Assembly (NCBI RefSeq): GCF_001045445.1
Contig: NZ_LFNF01000003.1
Span: 620,001-684,000, forward strand
Length of the DNA stretch: 64,000 nt
Source: Chryseobacterium sp. BLS98
GTDB lineage: Bacteria > Bacteroidota > Bacteroidia > Flavobacteriales > Weeksellaceae
Direction: 5' to 3'
Part shown: positions 61,799-64,000 of the stretch, in pieces
Numbering within the stretch: the stretch's first letter is position 1
How the letters are laid out: every line of letters begins with the position of its first letter
The notes under the pieces: generated by a model
Seen by the model: only the letters and a program-made list of their open reading frames with translations
What the model was told of the DNA's origin: nothing
Databases searched by the model: none
Program-made: the position numbers and the translations under genes

Positions 61799-63871
61799 CT
61801 AATATTGCAGCATTTCTTCAATCTTTTTACTAAGTTTTTCAGCGTTGGGAAGCATTTCTTTTTCCAGCACCAGATTGATAGGAACCGCCGGAACATCCAG
61901 GGAGCCTATGGTTTCTACAGGGGCATCCAGATATTTGAAACAGTTTTTCGAAATACGGTGTGCAAATGCTTCTGCAAATGAATTGTTAAGCTGCTCTTCG
62001 GTAAGAACAATACATTTTCCATGGGCTTTTACTCTTTCGAAAACAAGCTCTTCATCAAGAGGAATGATTGTTCTCAAGTCAATGACTTCAACCCTTCCGC
62101 CAAAGTTTTTCACGGCTTCTTTGGCCCAGTAAACTCCCATTCCGTAAGTTACAACCAGTAAAGTTCTGCCTTTTTCAATTTCATTCTGATCTGCTTCAAT
62201 GATCACTTTACCTTTTCCGAAAGGAAGGATATAATCTTCTGCCGGTTCAAGAGTTTTGGCATCTTCGGTTCCCGGAACCTTGCTCCAGTATAAGCCTTTA
62301 TGCTCAAGCATAATGACAGGGTTCGGATCGTAGTAAGCTGCTTTTAGCAAGCCTTTGAAATCAGCTGCGTTGCTTGGATAGGCTATTTTAATTCCTTTAA
62401 TATTGGCTAAAATACTTTCAACGCTTCCGCTGTGGTAAGGTCCGCCACCGCCATATGCACCGATTGGGACACGGATAATATTGCTTACAGGGAATTTTCC
62501 CTGGCTCAAATAGCTCGATTTTGAGATTTCAGTAATCAATTGGTTGATTCCCGGATAGATATAATCTGCAAACTGAACTTCCACGATAGGCTTTAATCCT
62601 ACAGCACTCATTCCTGCCGTTGATCCGATGATATATGCTTCCTGGATAGCAGTATTGAATACCCTTTTGCTTCCGAATTTCTTACCTAAAGTTACCGTTT
62701 CCCTGAAAACACCTCCGATTCTTTCTCCTACATCCTGCCCGTAAAGCAAAGCTTCAGGATGTTTCCACATCAGCTCCTGAACGGCATGAATAGCAGCGTC
62801 CACCATAACGATTTTTTCACCACCGGCAGGTTCGCGTGTTCCTGTTTCTTCCGTGATTGGAGTAGGGGCAAAAACGTGTTGCATCACCGTTTCAGGTTTC
62901 GGATCTTCTGCATTTTTAGCTCTTTCAAAAGCTTCTTCTGCCTCAAGACGGGCCTTTTTAGTGATCTGCTTTAAAAGATCTTCGTCAACTCCTGATTCAA
63001 GGAGCTGTTTTCTGAGGATCTCACCCGGGTCTTTAGCCCTGTGTTTTGTTAAATCTTCTTCGTCTCTGTAGAACTCTCTTCTTACACCGGATGTATGGTG
63101 ACCGATAAGAACTGTTTTGGCGCAGACCACTAAAGGTTTTCTTTCATTTCTTACAAAATCTACAGCCTTTTTCATGGCTTCAAAGCTTTCTACGAAATCA
63201 GTTCCGTCTACACGCATTCTGCTAAGGCCTGTAAAACCTGCTACAAAATCGTAAGCATCACATGTTCTGGCTTCTTCTTTAGTTACAGAAATTCCCCATT
63301 CATTATCCTGTACAAGGAATATAATAGGAAGCTGATGAAGTGCGGCAAACTGTAAAGCCTCGCTTACTTCACCTTCCGTCACAGAGTTGTCTCCAAGGCT
63401 GCAGACTACAACCGGATTATTCTCGAAGCTCTGTAAATTAAATTCCTGGATATATTTTATTCCCTGTGCAACACCGGTCGTAGGAATCGTCTGCATTCCT
63501 GTTGCGGAACTCTGGTGAATAATTTTAGGTTTGTTTTCGTCTCTGCTGGAAGGGTGGGAATAATAAGATCTTCCCCCTGAAAACGGATCCTCTGCCTTTG
63601 CCAACAGCTGCAGCATGAGCTGGTATGGCTCAAAACCGATCCCTAAAAGAATACTTTCATCACGGTAATAAGGAGATACCCAGTCTTCTTTTTTTAACTG
63701 ATAAGCAGTAGCCAGCTGTATGGCTTCATGACCTCTTGAAGTACTATGAACATATTTACAGATATTTCTGTTTTCCTCATAGATATCCGCCATGGCTTTA
63801 GCCAGCATCATATGATTATACGCTTTAAGCAAAATATCCTGAGAAACCTTTTCGTGAAGTGTATTTTCCAT
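61799..63871 (-). CDS. Branched-chain 2-oxoacid dehydrogenase E1, fused alpha and beta subunits
   Basis: A 690-residue TPP-dependent oxidoreductase, E1 of the complex that converts branched-chain 2-oxoacids to acyl-CoA. The alpha half (1-350) has HSTSRGHEAIQLATAYQL, SPYYRDESILLG, the TPP motif SLGDNSVTEGEVSEALQF (158-175) and VGHHTSGVRREFYRDE-like phosphorylation-loop residues. The beta half (375-690) has EALLYGQDVGERIGGVFRET, NTAIQEAYIIGSTAGM and VEVQFADYIYPGINQL. Start at ATG 63871 (MENTLHEKVS), 6 bp after a -7 box, so the mRNA is nearly leaderless. A 26-residue upstream extension was rejected. Breakdown of Val, Leu and Ile, or odd and branched fatty acid priming, is the likely purpose. Confidence 0.92.
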   Translation of the reverse strand: MENTLHEKVSQDILLKAYNHMMLAKAMADIYEENRNICKYVHSTSRGHEAIQLATAYQLKKEDWVSPYYRDESILLGIGFEPYQLMLQLLAKAEDPFSGGRSYYSHPSSRDENKPKIIHQSSATGMQTIPTTGVAQGIKYIQEFNLQSFENNPVVVCSLGDNSVTEGEVSEALQFAALHQLPIIFLVQDNEWGISVTKEEARTCDAYDFVAGFTGLSRMRVDGTDFVESFEAMKKAVDFVRNERKPLVVCAKTVLIGHHTSGVRREFYRDEEDLTKHRAKDPGEILRKQLLESGVDEDLLKQITKKARLEAEEAFERAKNAEDPKPETVMQHVFAPTPITEETGTREPAGGEKIVMVDAAIHAVQELMWKHPEALLYGQDVGERIGGVFRETVTLGKKFGSKRVFNTAIQEAYIIGSTAGMSAVGLKPIVEVQFADYIYPGINQLITEISKSSYLSQGKFPVSNIIRVPIGAYGGGGPYHSGSVESILANIKGIKIAYPSNAADFKGLLKAAYYDPNPVIMLEHKGLYWSKVPGTEDAKTLEPAEDYILPFGKGKVIIEADQNEIEKGRTLLVVTYGMGVYWAKEAVKNFGGRVEVIDLRTIIPLDEELVFERVKAHGKCIVLTEEQLNNSFAEAFAHRISKNCFKYLDAPVETIGSLDVPAVPINLVLEKEMLPNAEKLSKKIEEMLQY

Positions 63872-63877
63872 AGAAAG

Positions 63878-63909
63878 CAAATATACACAAAAAAATAAAA
63901 TACTAACAA
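63878..63909 (-). promoter_or_regulatory. Promoter of the E1 gene
   Basis: On the minus strand: TTG (63909-63907), 21-bp spacer, TATATTTG (63885-63878), an exact -7 box. The predicted start is about 3 bp before the ATG. Confidence 0.68.
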
Positions 63910-63922
63910 GCGTTAGTATTTT
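63897..63922. promoter_or_regulatory. TetR-type operator overlapping the E1 promoter
   Basis: Perfect 11-bp inverted repeat aaaatactaac/gttagtatttt (63897-63907, 63912-63922) with centre aagc. The core actaac-N4-gttagt is typical of TetR-family operators. It covers the -33 element of the E1 promoter. The regulator gene is not in the window. The last 78 bp of the window show no gene. Confidence 0.65.
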
Positions 63923-64000
63923 GTGAAAATCTTGTTCCGTCAAGATCATTTGCTTGCCAATTTTATCGAAACTGTTCTTTTCTGGCGGAAGATCAATAAC

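Overview
The window is chromosomal DNA from a member of the Bacteroidota, most likely a Chryseobacterium-like flavobacterium. The evidence is an AT-rich sequence, promoters of the Bacteroidota type (TTG at -33, TAnnTTTG at -7), almost no Shine-Dalgarno sequences, lineage-typical families (BT_3928/DUF1599, DUF5686, fused E1 alpha/beta dehydrogenase, OmpP1/FadL) and spacers filled with short wordy repeats. The genus is my inference. No rRNA, tRNA, transposase, prophage or CRISPR array was found. Genes are mostly housekeeping, metabolic and envelope functions.

Layout. 1-5.5 kb: end of clpP, a phytase-like lipoprotein, then a minus-strand cluster (DUF1599, BT_3928, two poorly known genes, tpiA). 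5.9-14.3 kb: folP followed at once by a branched-chain amino acid operon ilvE-ilvD-ilvB-ilvN-ilvC-ilvA. 14.3-15.4 kb: three ~310-bp direct repeats. 15.4-25.9 kb (minus): M28 peptidase, a small gene, a DUF5686 outer-membrane protein, a di-haem peroxidase, a PhoX-like lipoprotein, alaS. 26.2-29.0 kb: a small membrane protein, ECF-type sigma factor, possible anti-sigma protein, DUF417 protein and fused MsrA-MsrB, which look like an oxidative-stress unit. 29.0-30.9 kb: three tandem paralogues of an unknown two-helix membrane protein. 31-43 kb: an ABC exporter, hydrolases, an unusual AAA protein, an FAD oxidoreductase, a secreted HExxH protein, prfB, DedA, a penicillin-binding-like serine hydrolase, DUF808. 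43.4-50 kb (minus): dnaJ, grpE, an Nramp transporter, a DUF937-OmpA fusion, proS. 50-61.7 kb: a Gly/Trp-rich lipoprotein next to an OmpP1/FadL barrel, ZIP transporter, two methyltransferases, AraC regulator, SDR, glycosyltransferase, a Cys/Met PLP enzyme divergent from an Lrp regulator, bestrophin. 61.8-63.9 kb: fused branched-chain 2-oxoacid dehydrogenase E1.

The most striking signal is the 290-bp ilv leader (6777-7077). One well-formed promoter drives two consecutive attenuators. Each has its own Ile/Val-rich leader peptide (27 and 18 codons), an antiterminator arm at the end of that peptide, and a strong terminator hairpin with a T-tract. The first leader ATG lies about 4 bp after the -7 box, so it is probably translated from a leaderless mRNA. 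At the other end of the window, a perfect 11-bp inverted repeat of TetR-operator type overlaps the -33 region of the E1 gene for branched-chain oxoacid breakdown. Synthesis and degradation of branched-chain compounds therefore both show readable control signals.

Start codons were moved downstream of the longest open frame for tpiA, ilvE, ilvA, the PhoX-like gene, the sigma factor, the anti-sigma gene, the ABC ATPase, the serine hydrolase, the OmpP1 gene and the E1 gene, from family N-termini, signal peptides or promoter positions.
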